From Pseudorhodoferax aquiterrae (GTDB lineage: Bacteria; Pseudomonadota; Gammaproteobacteria; Burkholderiales; Burkholderiaceae_C), in the NCBI RefSeq assembly GCF_014652235.1, contig NZ_BMYK01000002.1, positions 310,001 to 374,000 of the forward strand: a stretch of 64,000 nt of DNA, given 5' to 3'. Shown one piece after another: positions 33,598 through 40,788 of this stretch; within the stretch, counting starts at the first letter, position 1; every line of letters starts with the position of its first letter. A program made the position numbers and the translations under genes. A model generated the notes under the pieces. The model searched no databases, had not been told where the DNA came from, and saw only the letters and a program-made list of their open reading frames with translations.

Positions 33598-33948
33598 TCA
33601 GAAGACGATCCGCCCCGCCAGCCGCGCATCCCGCGCATAGGCACTCAGCCGCTTCTCGGCACGAAAGTGCAGATCGCGCTCGATCGGCAACCCCAGCCGC
33701 CCGCGCACGGTCGCCAGTTCCTGCAGGCTGACCCAGCCCAGCTCGGGCATCCCCAGGCCCAGATCGCACAGACCGAAAGCATGGTCGTGATCGTCCGGGT
33801 CGATCTCGGTCAGCAGCCAGGTCGCGCCGGCATCCGGTGTGAACAGCTTGAGCACAGGGGCCGGATCAAAGTCCGACGTTTCGGTGGATTGCCGGCCGTT
33901 GGCCAGCAGCAGCGCACGCTGCTCGTCGGTGATGAATGCGCAGTTCAT
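33598..33948 (-). CDS. DUF2958 domain protein (copy 2)
   Basis: This 116-residue protein starts MNCAFITDEQRALLLANGRQ and contains VLKLFTPDAGATWLLTEIDPDDHDHAFGLCDLGLGMPELGWVSLQELATV, closely parallel to the DUF2958 protein at 12723-13070 (LFTPDA-ATWLL and GMPELG are shared). Presence of two diverged copies in one element suggests distinct roles. The ATG is preceded by AGGAGTTCACC, 15 bases after a conserved hairpin. Function unknown. Confidence 0.82.
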   Translation of the reverse strand: MNCAFITDEQRALLLANGRQSTETSDFDPAPVLKLFTPDAGATWLLTEIDPDDHDHAFGLCDLGLGMPELGWVSLQELATVRGRLGLPIERDLHFRAEKRLSAYARDARLAGRIVF

Positions 33949-34241
33949 GGTGAACTCCTGAAGGATGCCGGGCGGAATTGCCCAGCCCTTCCGGGGCACG
34001 GCGCAGCGCAAGCAGTCAAGGGTCATCGACGGCCGCAGGCCGCAAGCGCCATCGGCGCGCAGCCCTTGACGGCGAGCACGCCGTGGCACGATGAAGGAAA
34101 CAGCAAGCCGCCCCTCCAACGAAGGCACGGACTGGCAAGCGAAGCGCGCAGCGCCACAGGCGCGGAGAAACCCGCACCGGGCGCAGCAGAAAAAATGCGC
34201 CGCCCCCGCAAGGACGACGCACCGAAGGCTGCGCAGCGCGA
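33949..34241 (-). ncRNA. Candidate structured leader upstream of DUF2958 copy 2
   Basis: Read on the minus strand toward the gene, this leader has the 18-mer unit with hairpin GCGCC/GGCGC (18-mer at 34134-34151), then CTTGCTGTTTCC, a stem ACGGCG-tgct-CGCCGT, TCAAGGGC, a second variable stem, and finally GGGCAATTCCGCCCG just before the ribosome-binding site. The same order is found at 34635-34963. The stems change by compensating bases, which supports an RNA structure. Confidence 0.5.
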
Positions 34242-34634
34242 TCAGTTCGCCGCCGGCACCGTCATCGACTGCAACTGCTCGATCACGCCAGGCTCAACGA
34301 ACACGCAAGCCTGCTCGTCCGCGATCGGCACGTTGAACAACTGCGCGAACACCGTGCGTCGCAGATGGGCCAGCCGGCCCGTCCGGTATACCTGTTCGGG
34401 CTTCATGCGCCCGCCGGCCTGCGAGCCGCTGCGCTGCGGATCGCATTCGACCAGCGCGACAAAGCCATCGTCGGACAGCTTCTGATGCTCGGGGCACAGA
34501 CCCCAGCCCGTCTTCGTATGGCGCTCCATGCTGGCGCGCAGGCGCTTGTCCAGCAGGATGGTGCCGGTATCGAACGCCGTGCCGCAAACGAGGCAAACGT
34601 GCTGTTCGAGGGAAACGTGTGATTTATCGTTCAT
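34242..34634 (-). CDS. Hypothetical ICE protein with CxxC motif
   Basis: This 130-residue protein starts MNDKSHVSLEQHVCLVCGTAFDTGTILLDKRLRASMERHTKTGWGLCPEHQ. The paired cysteines CLVC and the later C-P-E-H suggest a treble-clef or zinc-ribbon metal site. The C-terminal half (VFAQLFNVPIADEQACVFVEPGVIEQLQSM) is acidic and has no known motif. Homologues of this kind are common accessory genes in Tn4371-like elements, with no defined role. It is preceded by GGAGATC and by the conserved GGGCAATTCCGCCCG hairpin. Confidence 0.7.
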   Translation of the reverse strand: MNDKSHVSLEQHVCLVCGTAFDTGTILLDKRLRASMERHTKTGWGLCPEHQKLSDDGFVALVECDPQRSGSQAGGRMKPEQVYRTGRLAHLRRTVFAQLFNVPIADEQACVFVEPGVIEQLQSMTVPAAN

Positions 34635-35000
34635 GACGATCTCCGGTTGCACGGGCGGAATTGCCCGGAACCGTCGCCCCCACGGCGTAGCGCAGCAGTC
34701 AGGGGTCGCAGACGGCCGCCAGGACGCAAGCGCGCACAAGCGCGCGCCGCCCTTGACGGCGAGAACGCCGTGATACGGTGAAGGGAACAGCAAGACCGCT
34801 CACACCCGCCCACTGCAAACACCCACCTTTAGGCAAGCGCAGCGCGCAGGCCCGGATCAGCGAGCCGGGCCGGAGGCGTCAGCCGAGTGAAGCGAGGGAA
34901 CGATGAAAGCCCGAATGGGGCGAAACCCCGCAGGGGATTCGATGCGCAGCACGACAGCGCGACGACGGCACGCCGGGACGCCCGAATGCGAGGAACAGAA
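34635..35000 (-). ncRNA. Candidate structured leader upstream of the CxxC protein gene
   Basis: No gene is visible in these 366 bases. On the minus strand they contain the 132-base repeat (34832-34963), CTTGCTGTTCCC, the stem ACGGCG-ttct-CGCCGT, TCAAGGGC, a stem GCGCGC/GCGCGC, and GGGCAATTCCGCCCG. The segment matches the DUF2958 leader in order and partly in sequence; differences fall in loops or occur as paired changes. A conserved cis-acting RNA is the simplest explanation. Confidence 0.5.
34832..34963. repeat. 132-base intergenic repeat, copy B
   Basis: Full-length match to 33103-33234, with the same length and about one base in six different. The 18-mer here is GGCAAGCGCAGCGCGCAG. The hairpin GGGGCGAAACCCC and the terminal GCAGCACGACAGCGCGAC are identical in both copies. 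Confidence 0.85.
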
Positions 35001-36065
35001 CTACTCGCTGTCCGTCTTGCGCTGCTCGATTTGCAACCGCGCCCGCTCGGTCGCCTGCTGCAACCGCTCGCCCAGCACGGCGCGCGGTGGCAAGCTGGTC
35101 AGGTACTCGGCCACGTGGATGCCCGACTTGTCCAGTTCCAGCAGCTCGATCTGCTCGGACTTCTTGCCGGTGCAGAGGATGATCCCCAGCGGTGAGGCTT
35201 CTTCGGACTCCCGCTCGTGCAGGTCGAGCCAGCGCAGGTACAGCTCCATCTGCCCCTTGTAAGCGGCCTTGAACTCGCCGACTTTCAACTCCACTGCCAC
35301 CAGCCGCCGCAGCTTGCGGTTGTAGAACAGCAGGTCGAGGTGAAAGTCGTCGCCGTCGATCTGGATGCGCTTCTGACGGGCAACGAACGTGAAGCCCACG
35401 CCCAGCTCCAGCAGGAAGGATTCCATTTCGCGGATGATCGCGGCCTCCAAGTCGCCTTCCTGCCAGGTGTCTCGCAGGCCCAGGAAATCGAGGATGTACG
35501 GGTCTCGCATGACCAGAGCGGGCGACATGCGCTGCGCATCGCGCATCCTCGCCAGCTCTTGCGCAATCGTCTCGTCCGGCTTTTGAGATAGCGCCGTGCG
35601 CTCGTACAGCATCGAGTCGATGCGCTCGCGCAGCGTCCGCACGCTCCAGCGCTCGATGTTGGCCATCTGTGCGTAGTAGTCTCGCTGGAGCGGGTCTTTC
35701 AGCGGCAGCAAGGCCACGAAATGCGACCAGCTCAATTGTCGTGACAGCGTCACGACAATTGGCTCGTCCGTGTAGGTAGCCGCGAACTGCACCATCCGGC
35801 GCAGGTTCTTGTCCGCGAAGCTGCGGCCGTAGTCCTGCACAAGCTGCGCAGCCAAGGTCGGCAGGATCTCATCACCGTATCCGGCCCGCTGACCAGCCAG
35901 CACTTCCGTGTGGATGCGCTGGCCGATGCGCCAAAACAGCAAGGTCAGCTCGGCGTTGACCGCTGACGCGGCGCGCTGCCGCGCCGCGTCGATCAGTACT
36001 CGAATGTCGCCCAGCAGCGTGGCTGGTGCCACAGATGACGCCACGGCTGCTTTGCGCCTGTTCAT
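35001..36065 (-). CDS. YhcG/DUF1016 family PD-(D/E)XK nuclease domain protein
   Basis: This 354-residue protein has the N-terminal DUF1016 helical region (LLFWRIGQRIHTEVL, YGDEILPTLAAQLVQDYGRSFADKNLRRMVQFA, LSWSHFVALLPLKD) and a C-terminal nuclease fold with FHLDLLFYNRKLRRLVAVELKVGEFKAAYKGQMELYL. D244, E259 and K261 form the D-ExK core. Family members are found in restriction and other defence loci and on mobile elements. Its start overlaps the integrase stop by ATGA (36062-36065), so it is co-translated with the integrase. A role in element defence or in DNA processing during integration is inferred. Confidence 0.85.
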   Translation of the reverse strand: MNRRKAAVASSVAPATLLGDIRVLIDAARQRAASAVNAELTLLFWRIGQRIHTEVLAGQRAGYGDEILPTLAAQLVQDYGRSFADKNLRRMVQFAATYTDEPIVVTLSRQLSWSHFVALLPLKDPLQRDYYAQMANIERWSVRTLRERIDSMLYERTALSQKPDETIAQELARMRDAQRMSPALVMRDPYILDFLGLRDTWQEGDLEAAIIREMESFLLELGVGFTFVARQKRIQIDGDDFHLDLLFYNRKLRRLVAVELKVGEFKAAYKGQMELYLRWLDLHERESEEASPLGIILCTGKKSEQIELLELDKSGIHVAEYLTSLPPRAVLGERLQQATERARLQIEQRKTDSE

Positions 36066-37414
36066 GCCGTGACCTCCTTCTGGTCCTGCATCAGATTCGG
36101 CGCAGCCCGCTTGGAATCAGGCGGCACGGCGCGCGTGGCGGCTTTGCGATGCCGGAATGGACGGTAGTTACCCAGGCTGGTGCGGGTCTTGTCGTCGTCC
36201 GTGACCACAGGAGACGGCTTCGGCAGCGCAGCCGGCGCATGGCCGTCGATGGCGCCCCGGCGTAGGGTGGCCACTTTCTCGGCAGCGGCACGCACCGGGT
36301 CATCCTCTGCATGGACATACGCCATGAACTGCGTGACGGTCTTGTGCGCAGTCAGCGCCATGCCGACCTTGATGGGGATACCGGAGTTGGCAATGTCGGT
36401 CGCCGCACGATGACGGATGCCGTGTGTTCCGACATGCGCTACCTCTGCGCGGCCTAAGATGCGCTTCCAGCCGTTGTAGTACGTGCTCTCGGGCAATGGC
36501 TTCTTGGCATCAAAGATGGCTGGACACACGTAAGGCGAGTTGTCGATGCGGGGCGCATTGCGCAGCAACTGGTACGCCGCCTCGCTCATCGGCTTGGACA
36601 TATCGCCCGTCTTGCTGTCAGACCAGACGACCCGGCGATTCTCGAAATCCACCCAAGCCCATTCGAGCGTGCGGATTTCGGTCATCCGCGCGGAAAACTC
36701 GAATTGCAGGCGAACCGCCAGCGTCACGGTCGGATGCTCCAACCCCAGGGCATCCGCACGGTCGAGGTAAGCATAGAGCCGCCCCAGTTCCTCGTTGTTG
36801 ATATACCGCGTCTCGCCGTCCTCGCGGTACTTGGGGACGTGTCGGCATGGATTGGAGCCGTCAGGCCGGTAGCCCCACACCTCGGCCATGTTGAACATCT
36901 TGCGCAAACAGGCCAGAACCCGATTGGCCGTAACGCCGATCTTTGCCTTGTCCTTCATCAGCGTGGTGATGTGCGCCCGCGTTACGTCCGGCACCTTGAG
37001 CTTGCCCAGGGTAGGCAGGATGTGGCGGTCGATGTAGCCCTGGTAGGAATCGACCGTCCGGGGCTTGTTGCGCGGCTTGGAGTATTCCTCGATGAACTGC
37101 CCGCACAGTTCCTTGACCGTCGGGGCCATGCGGGCAGCCAGCTTGGCGGCGCTGGGGTCGTCGCCCTTGCGCACGTCGGCCAGCCAGTCCTGTGCGATCG
37201 ACCGCGCTTGCTCGACGGTCAGCTCGCCGAACTGGCCGATCTTCGGCTTGCGGCGCTCGCCCCAGTTCGTGCGGTACTGGAGCATGAAGACCTTGCGGCC
37301 GTGGGCGGTGACTTTGCAGAGAAAGCCGGGGACAATGGTATCCCGCAGTTCGTAATCCTTGCCGGTGACTTCTGCCGTATCGACAGCGGATTTGGTGAGT
37401 TTGATCTTAGCCAT
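36062..37414 (-). CDS. Site-specific tyrosine integrase of the integrative element (DUF4102 type)
   Basis: This 450-residue integrase begins MAKIKLTKSAVDTAE and has the DUF4102-like arm-binding domain (IVPGFLCKVTAHGRKVFMLQYRTNWGERRKPKIGQF), a SAM-like core-binding domain and a catalytic domain. The visible catalytic pieces are ARMTEIRTLEWAWVDF (first arginine), THGIRHRAATDIANSG (HxxR) and KTVTQFMAYVHAEDD (tyrosine). Its 5' end faces the tRNA-Leu fragment at 37592. It is the gene expected to integrate and excise the element, and it is coupled to the DUF1016 gene. Confidence 0.88.
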   Translation of the reverse strand: MAKIKLTKSAVDTAEVTGKDYELRDTIVPGFLCKVTAHGRKVFMLQYRTNWGERRKPKIGQFGELTVEQARSIAQDWLADVRKGDDPSAAKLAARMAPTVKELCGQFIEEYSKPRNKPRTVDSYQGYIDRHILPTLGKLKVPDVTRAHITTLMKDKAKIGVTANRVLACLRKMFNMAEVWGYRPDGSNPCRHVPKYREDGETRYINNEELGRLYAYLDRADALGLEHPTVTLAVRLQFEFSARMTEIRTLEWAWVDFENRRVVWSDSKTGDMSKPMSEAAYQLLRNAPRIDNSPYVCPAIFDAKKPLPESTYYNGWKRILGRAEVAHVGTHGIRHRAATDIANSGIPIKVGMALTAHKTVTQFMAYVHAEDDPVRAAAEKVATLRRGAIDGHAPAALPKPSPVVTDDDKTRTSLGNYRPFRHRKAATRAVPPDSKRAAPNLMQDQKEVTA

Positions 37415-37591
37415 GACGCCTCCTAGTTCGAGATCGAACGCAGGAACCAGCCAGGAGCCACGGCATCAGAATGTCTGCCGCAATCGGTCTGGTCTAGGCG
37501 TAAGGCTAAACGGGACTAGCCTCTTGGAAAACCAAGCGCAGCAAGGCTCTGCGGGTTCCAGCGTGGTCTCATGCTAGTCTCGGGACTCAAT
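37415..37591. promoter_or_regulatory. Integrase upstream region / element end
   Basis: This region lies between the integrase start and the tRNA fragment. It contains the inverted repeat AGGCTA/TAGCCT (37503-37508 and 37517-37522) and several short CTAG/GACT motifs. It should hold the integrase promoter and the arm sites of the element end. Nothing in it resembles the 5' half of a tRNA. Confidence 0.4.
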
Positions 37592-37644
37592 CTCAAAATC
37601 CCCCACCGAAAGGTGTGCCGGTTCGATTCCGGCCCCGGGCACCA
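37592..37644 (+). other. tRNA-Leu(CAA) 3'-half: attachment site of integrated elements
   Basis: CTCAAAATC opens an anticodon loop with anticodon CAA. Then come the 3' anticodon stem, a variable arm (CCACCGAAAGGTG), the T-loop GGTTCGATTCC and an acceptor strand ending GGGCACCA. The matching 5' half is absent upstream, so this is a 3' fragment of 53 bases and not a complete tRNA gene. Such fragments are left when an element integrates into a tRNA gene. It lies between two integrase genes and may serve both. Confidence 0.8.
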
Positions 37645-37673
37645 TAGACAAGCCGCTACAAAATCAAGAGCGT

Positions 37674-37704
37674 TTGGCGCATCGTAGGCGCAACCGTTGG
37701 CGCA
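37674..37704. repeat. Three phased 8-bp repeats, candidate integrase arm-type sites
   Basis: TTGGCGCA at 37674-37681, TAGGCGCA at 37685-37692 and TTGGCGCA at 37697-37704 are direct repeats spaced 11 and 12 bases, about one helical turn. They lie between the tRNA fragment and the 3' end of the phage integrase gene, where attP arm sites are expected. Confidence 0.65.
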
Positions 37705-37733
37705 ATAGCTCACCCCGAAGCCCTCGGACTTGC

Positions 37734-38810
37734 CTAAATTTCGGGCACCTCTGAAGCATCCGGCGCGATCTTCACGCGCTTGAACTCCCGGGCGGTCAAG
37801 CCCCTGTCGTCGTTGTAGCGGTCGGTCATTGCCTGGTTGGTGTGGCCCAGCAGCGCCTGAGTGTCCACGCCCTGGGCGCGGTAGAGGCGCTCCGACAGGG
37901 ATCGAAGTTCGTGCAGCGACGGCCACTCGCCCGGCCCGTAGGTGTCGCGCTCGAATGCGGCGCGCATAATCTCGGTGAAGCGGGCCGATAGGTTCGACTT
38001 CTCCAGCGGCAGCCCGCTGGCCTGACGCAGCAGCGTCGGCCCTGGCGCCGCGTAGCCCCGGCAGATCTCGATCACCTCGCCCAGCTTCAGGCCGATCGCA
38101 TCCAGCCGCAGCGACAGCGGGATCGCCAGGCGCGCGCCATAGCCCTTCCCCGCTTCCTTCTGCTGCTCGACGTGCAGGTGGCCGTCCACCACGTCGTCAA
38201 ACCGCATCTTGGCCAGGTCGGCCCGGCGCTGGCCAGTAGCCAAGCCCAACAGCACCATCGGCGCCACCCAGCCCTGCGGGTGCAAGACGGCCTGCTCGGC
38301 CACCGCATCGAAGGCCTCGAGGCTCAACCGCTTGCGCTGGATCTTCGGGCGCACCGAGTCCAAGGCCAGAACCGGATTGCTGTCGATCCACTCGTCCAGC
38401 ACCGCCTGCTTGCACACGTCCTTCATCAGTGCCTGGACGCGCGCGCGAAGGCTGGCGGTGCCGAGGCCGTCCTGCAGCGCCGCCAGGATGGTGCGCGGCT
38501 TGAGGCTGCGGATCGGCATGCCACCCCACAGCCGATCCACGTGCTTGAGGTTGGACGCCGTGTTGACGCGCGTGGCCGGCTTCAGCGTCTTGCGCGCCAG
38601 GATCTCCCGGTAGACCACGAGCCATTGGCTGACGGTTCGGTCTTCGCCGGCGCCTGCGCGAGCTGGTGCGCGCGGCTGAGGCTCCTGCCCGGCCGTGACG
38701 CGGCCGGCGGCCACCGCCTTGCGGATCATCTCGAGCAGATCGCCGCCCAGCTGGCTCGCGTCAACATGGAGCGTGAGGTGCACCGCGATGGGCGCCGGCG
38801 TTCCGCTCAC
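37734..38810 (-). CDS. Prophage tyrosine integrase
   Basis: This 358-residue protein starts at a GTG overlapping the Rz stop codon. Its core-binding domain (TVSQWLVVYREILARKTLKPATRVNTASNLKHVDRLWG) and catalytic domain follow the phage lambda/HK022 class. Catalytic pieces are LATGQRRADLAKMRFDDV (arginine), HELRSLSERLYRAQGV (HxxR region) and GHTNQAMTDRYND (H/W and tyrosine). The 3' end lies 90 bases from the tRNA-Leu fragment. Its position as last gene of the lysis operon is unusual. Confidence 0.88.
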   Translation of the reverse strand: MSGTPAPIAVHLTLHVDASQLGGDLLEMIRKAVAAGRVTAGQEPQPRAPARAGAGEDRTVSQWLVVYREILARKTLKPATRVNTASNLKHVDRLWGGMPIRSLKPRTILAALQDGLGTASLRARVQALMKDVCKQAVLDEWIDSNPVLALDSVRPKIQRKRLSLEAFDAVAEQAVLHPQGWVAPMVLLGLATGQRRADLAKMRFDDVVDGHLHVEQQKEAGKGYGARLAIPLSLRLDAIGLKLGEVIEICRGYAAPGPTLLRQASGLPLEKSNLSARFTEIMRAAFERDTYGPGEWPSLHELRSLSERLYRAQGVDTQALLGHTNQAMTDRYNDDRGLTAREFKRVKIAPDASEVPEI

Positions 38811-39307
38811 TTGCGCGGCCAGGCCTGCTGCATCAGTCCTGCATCAGCTGCGTGGCCTTCAGCTTGTCGCGCGAGCGCTGCACCGTGCTCCGCCAGTCGT
38901 CCACCTGCAGCTGCCAGGTCTTCGAATACGGCTGTGCAGGCGGTGATGTACTCTGCACGGGCGGCAGCGGTAGATCGCTCGATGCGGGCTGGCAGACCGG
39001 CGAAGTCGCCGCGCAGCCCTGCAGTAGTGCCGCGAAGGTCAAGCAGGCTGCGAGACAGATCTTGCTGGGCCGCGGTGTTTCGCTGGCCCAGTGCCTGGAA
39101 GTCGGCGAGTGCATCGTTGAGTCCTTTCTGGAAGCCAGCCATGTCGGCGACGGCCTGCCGGGTGCCGTCCAGCTCGGTGCTCGTGGCCTGGTGCTTGAGT
39201 TGCTCGATCTGCAGGCCGTAGCGCTGGCCCTGAGCCCACCACGCGCCGCCGGCGCCGATGGCCAGGGCAGCCCCGGCGGCCGCGAGGTGGGTGTAGAGCG
39301 AAATCAC
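38807..39307 (-). CDS. Rz: Rz-like i-spanin
   Basis: This 166-residue protein starts at GTG 39307 (GTGA overlap with the preceding gene) with MISLYTHLAAAGAALAIGAGG, an N-terminal membrane anchor. A long periplasmic helix follows (LQIEQLKHQATSTELDGTRQAVADMAGFQKGLNDALADFQALGQ). This is the classic layout of an inner-membrane spanin subunit that, with Rz1, fuses inner and outer membranes at the end of lysis. A lipoprotein frame is embedded within it. Confidence 0.82.
   Translation of the reverse strand: MISLYTHLAAAGAALAIGAGGAWWAQGQRYGLQIEQLKHQATSTELDGTRQAVADMAGFQKGLNDALADFQALGQRNTAAQQDLSRSLLDLRGTTAGLRGDFAGLPARIERSTAAARAEYITACTAVFEDLAAAGGRLAEHGAALARQAEGHAADAGLMQQAWPRK
38833..39114 (-). CDS. Rz1: Rz1-like o-spanin lipoprotein embedded in Rz
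   Basis: This 93-residue frame lies entirely within the Rz gene in another reading frame. It reads CLAACLTFAALLQGCAATSPVCQPA, a lipoprotein signal with the lipobox LLQGC, followed by a proline-rich stretch (LPLPPVQSTSPPAQPYS). Short, proline-rich, outer-membrane lipoproteins encoded inside Rz are the hallmark of Rz1. It would partner the i-spanin in the last step of lysis. Confidence 0.82.
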   Translation of the reverse strand: MHSPTSRHWASETPRPSKICLAACLTFAALLQGCAATSPVCQPASSDLPLPPVQSTSPPAQPYSKTWQLQVDDWRSTVQRSRDKLKATQLMQD

Positions 39308-39447
39308 TTCCGCCTCCAGATTTCGTACGGGCAGTTCGCGGCGTTGTGGCCCGGCTTGCCGCAGGCGCAGCACCAAGCTGGCGGCTGCGCCAGGGCAAGA
39401 GGGATGCGCCACCACATCGGCAGCATGGCCCAGAAGACTGCGTTCAC
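39304..39447 (-). CDS. 47-residue protein with retroviral-type CCHC zinc knuckle
   Basis: The frame starts at GTG 39447, overlapping the stop of the upstream gene (GTGA), and its own stop overlaps the Rz start (GTGA). It reads MNAVFWAMLPMWWRIPLALAQ, a hydrophobic N-terminus, then the knuckle CCACGKPGHNAANC, which matches C-x2-C-x4-H-x4-C exactly. The protein ends PYEIWRRK. The coupled overlaps argue that it is translated. A membrane-tethered zinc knuckle inside a lysis cassette has no obvious precedent that I know of. Confidence 0.65.
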   Translation of the reverse strand: MNAVFWAMLPMWWRIPLALAQPPAWCCACGKPGHNAANCPYEIWRRK

Positions 39448-39986
39448 AGCCGGCCCCAATCGCTGAGCGCAGCTTGGCCCGAGCCGATGAGGTGCCGGAG
39501 CGCCGGCGACATCCGCTCCATGTCGTCCGGCCACGGCCCGGCCACCTTCCGGGCGGCGTAGTGGTCGACGGCGCGCGCCAGGAGACCGCTCGGGCTGTAC
39601 GGCCACGGCCGGCTCCAGCCGAGCGACGCGCCAACCGCCTCGCAGCAGGTCCAGCGGCCTCGCTCCTCGGCCACCACCCCCCACCAGAAGCGCACCATCG
39701 CGCCGTAGTCGTAGCCCTCGCCAGCGTGATCTGCAAACCAGCGGTGCGCCCGCGCGCCGAGTGCGCCAGGCAGTTCGTAGAAGTCCCAGGCCTCGATGCC
39801 GCCGCTGTAGCCGATGGCCTTGATTCGGACACCCTCCCCCATCACGGCGCTCGCGCTGAGGCCGTTGGGCAGGATCAGCTCGACGTGGCTGTAGGGGCCA
39901 TGGTCCAGGCGCTTGCCGATAGCATGCGAGACCGGGCCGAACAGCGTTGGCCGGGCGGTCTTCTTGAGCGCGAGTCGCAGCCTCAT
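39444..39986 (-). CDS. Permuted NlpC/P60-like (YiiX-type) cysteine hydrolase
   Basis: This 180-residue protein starts MRLRLALKKTARPTLFGPVSHAIGKRLDHGPYSHVELILPNGLSASAVMGEGVRIKAIGYS. The histidine in YSHVEL precedes the cysteine in WTCCEAVGASLGW, the order expected for permuted papain-fold enzymes of the YiiX/YebB class. Members cleave amide or ester bonds in peptides or lipids. It overlaps both neighbours by 4 bases in the lysis operon, so cell-wall peptide cleavage or envelope modification at lysis is plausible. Confidence 0.72.
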   Translation of the reverse strand: MRLRLALKKTARPTLFGPVSHAIGKRLDHGPYSHVELILPNGLSASAVMGEGVRIKAIGYSGGIEAWDFYELPGALGARAHRWFADHAGEGYDYGAMVRFWWGVVAEERGRWTCCEAVGASLGWSRPWPYSPSGLLARAVDHYAARKVAGPWPDDMERMSPALRHLIGSGQAALSDWGRL

Positions 39987-40582
39987 GGCGAGGACCTCGC
40001 CAGCAGGCCGGCCGAGAAGTGGCCGTCTCGGCCCCACTCCGCGCACAGCTCGTTCGTGGTGTCGCGCCGGTCCACCAGGCCGGGCAACTTGGTTCGTTGA
40101 CCGGCCACCGTGCCGTAGACCCAGCGCGGCATCTGAGCGCACGCGCCGACCAAGTCGCCAGCGTTGGCCAGGCGGCGCATGCTGCTGTCCGCCACGGCCT
40201 GCGCTCCCACGTTGTAGATCATGTCCAGGATGGACGCGCGCACCCAGACGTTGTAGGTGACCCAGTGCACGAACAGCCGCTTCGCGTCGCGCTCGGCCTG
40301 CAGGTAGCGCGGGAGCTCAAGGCGATGGCAGTCGTCGGGCGTGTAGTAGCGGTCGGCCACCACGTCCGGCCCGGTGACGCCGTTGCAGACGGTAAGGGGC
40401 TGGCCGCGGCCGAGCCGGTCGACGTACGGCTTGCCGATGTGCCGGCCGCTGCTCTCGAAGTGCGCGCCCAGCTCCATCGCCAGCAGCACCTCCGCGCTGG
40501 GCTGGCTCGCCACGTAGGCCCCTCCGGCGAGCGCCACGCTTGCTGCAGCGGCCAGCAGGCGCTTGCGAAGTGCCGGGCTCAC
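39983..40582 (-). CDS. Phage lysozyme (GH24-like) with N-terminal signal anchor
   Basis: This 199-residue endolysin starts at GTG 40582 (GTGA overlap). MSPALRKRLLAAAASVALAGGAYVASQ is a weakly hydrophobic alanine/glycine-rich helix, as in SAR endolysins that are released from the membrane. The catalytic region reads ELGAHFESSGRHIGKPYVDRLGRGQPLTVCNGVTGPDV, with E43, D55 and T64 as the likely Glu-Asp-Thr set. It cleaves the peptidoglycan glycan strand to end the infection cycle. Confidence 0.8.
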   Translation of the reverse strand: MSPALRKRLLAAAASVALAGGAYVASQPSAEVLLAMELGAHFESSGRHIGKPYVDRLGRGQPLTVCNGVTGPDVVADRYYTPDDCHRLELPRYLQAERDAKRLFVHWVTYNVWVRASILDMIYNVGAQAVADSSMRRLANAGDLVGACAQMPRWVYGTVAGQRTKLPGLVDRRDTTNELCAEWGRDGHFSAGLLARSSP

Positions 40583-40788
40583 GGCAGACTCCTGGGCTGC
40601 GCGACGATGCGCGCGGCGGCGGCTGCCAGCGACACGACCACCGCGGCGCCAGCAAACCACCCGCTGGGGCGTTCCGGCGCCACGAAGGGCAGCGCGAACT
40701 CCACAGCTGACAGCCCGGCCGAGAGGATGGCCAGACGCACGCTCCATGCGCGCCGCACCAGCCGAGGCCAATCGTCCAGCAGCTTCAC
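40579..40788 (-). CDS. Putative holin (two membrane segments)
   Basis: This 69-residue protein starts at GTG 40788 and has two hydrophobic helices (AWSVRLAILSAGLSAVEFALPFV and GWFAGAAVVVSLAAAAARIVA) separated by a short polar turn, with positive residues at the ends. Size, topology and position directly before the lysozyme are those of a class II holin; the KLLDDWPRLVRRAWSVRL opening resembles DUF7940-type proteins. It would time lysis by disrupting the membrane. Confidence 0.72.
   Translation of the reverse strand: MKLLDDWPRLVRRAWSVRLAILSAGLSAVEFALPFVAPERPSGWFAGAAVVVSLAAAAARIVAQPRSLP

Noticed and set aside
33103-34963. A CRISPR array, suggested by repeated elements
   Set aside because: The repeats are 132 bases, few in number and separated by whole genes; no short spacers and no cas genes are present.
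37592-37644. A complete tRNA-Leu gene
   Set aside because: The 5' acceptor strand, D-arm and 5' anticodon strand are missing upstream. Only a 3' fragment is present.
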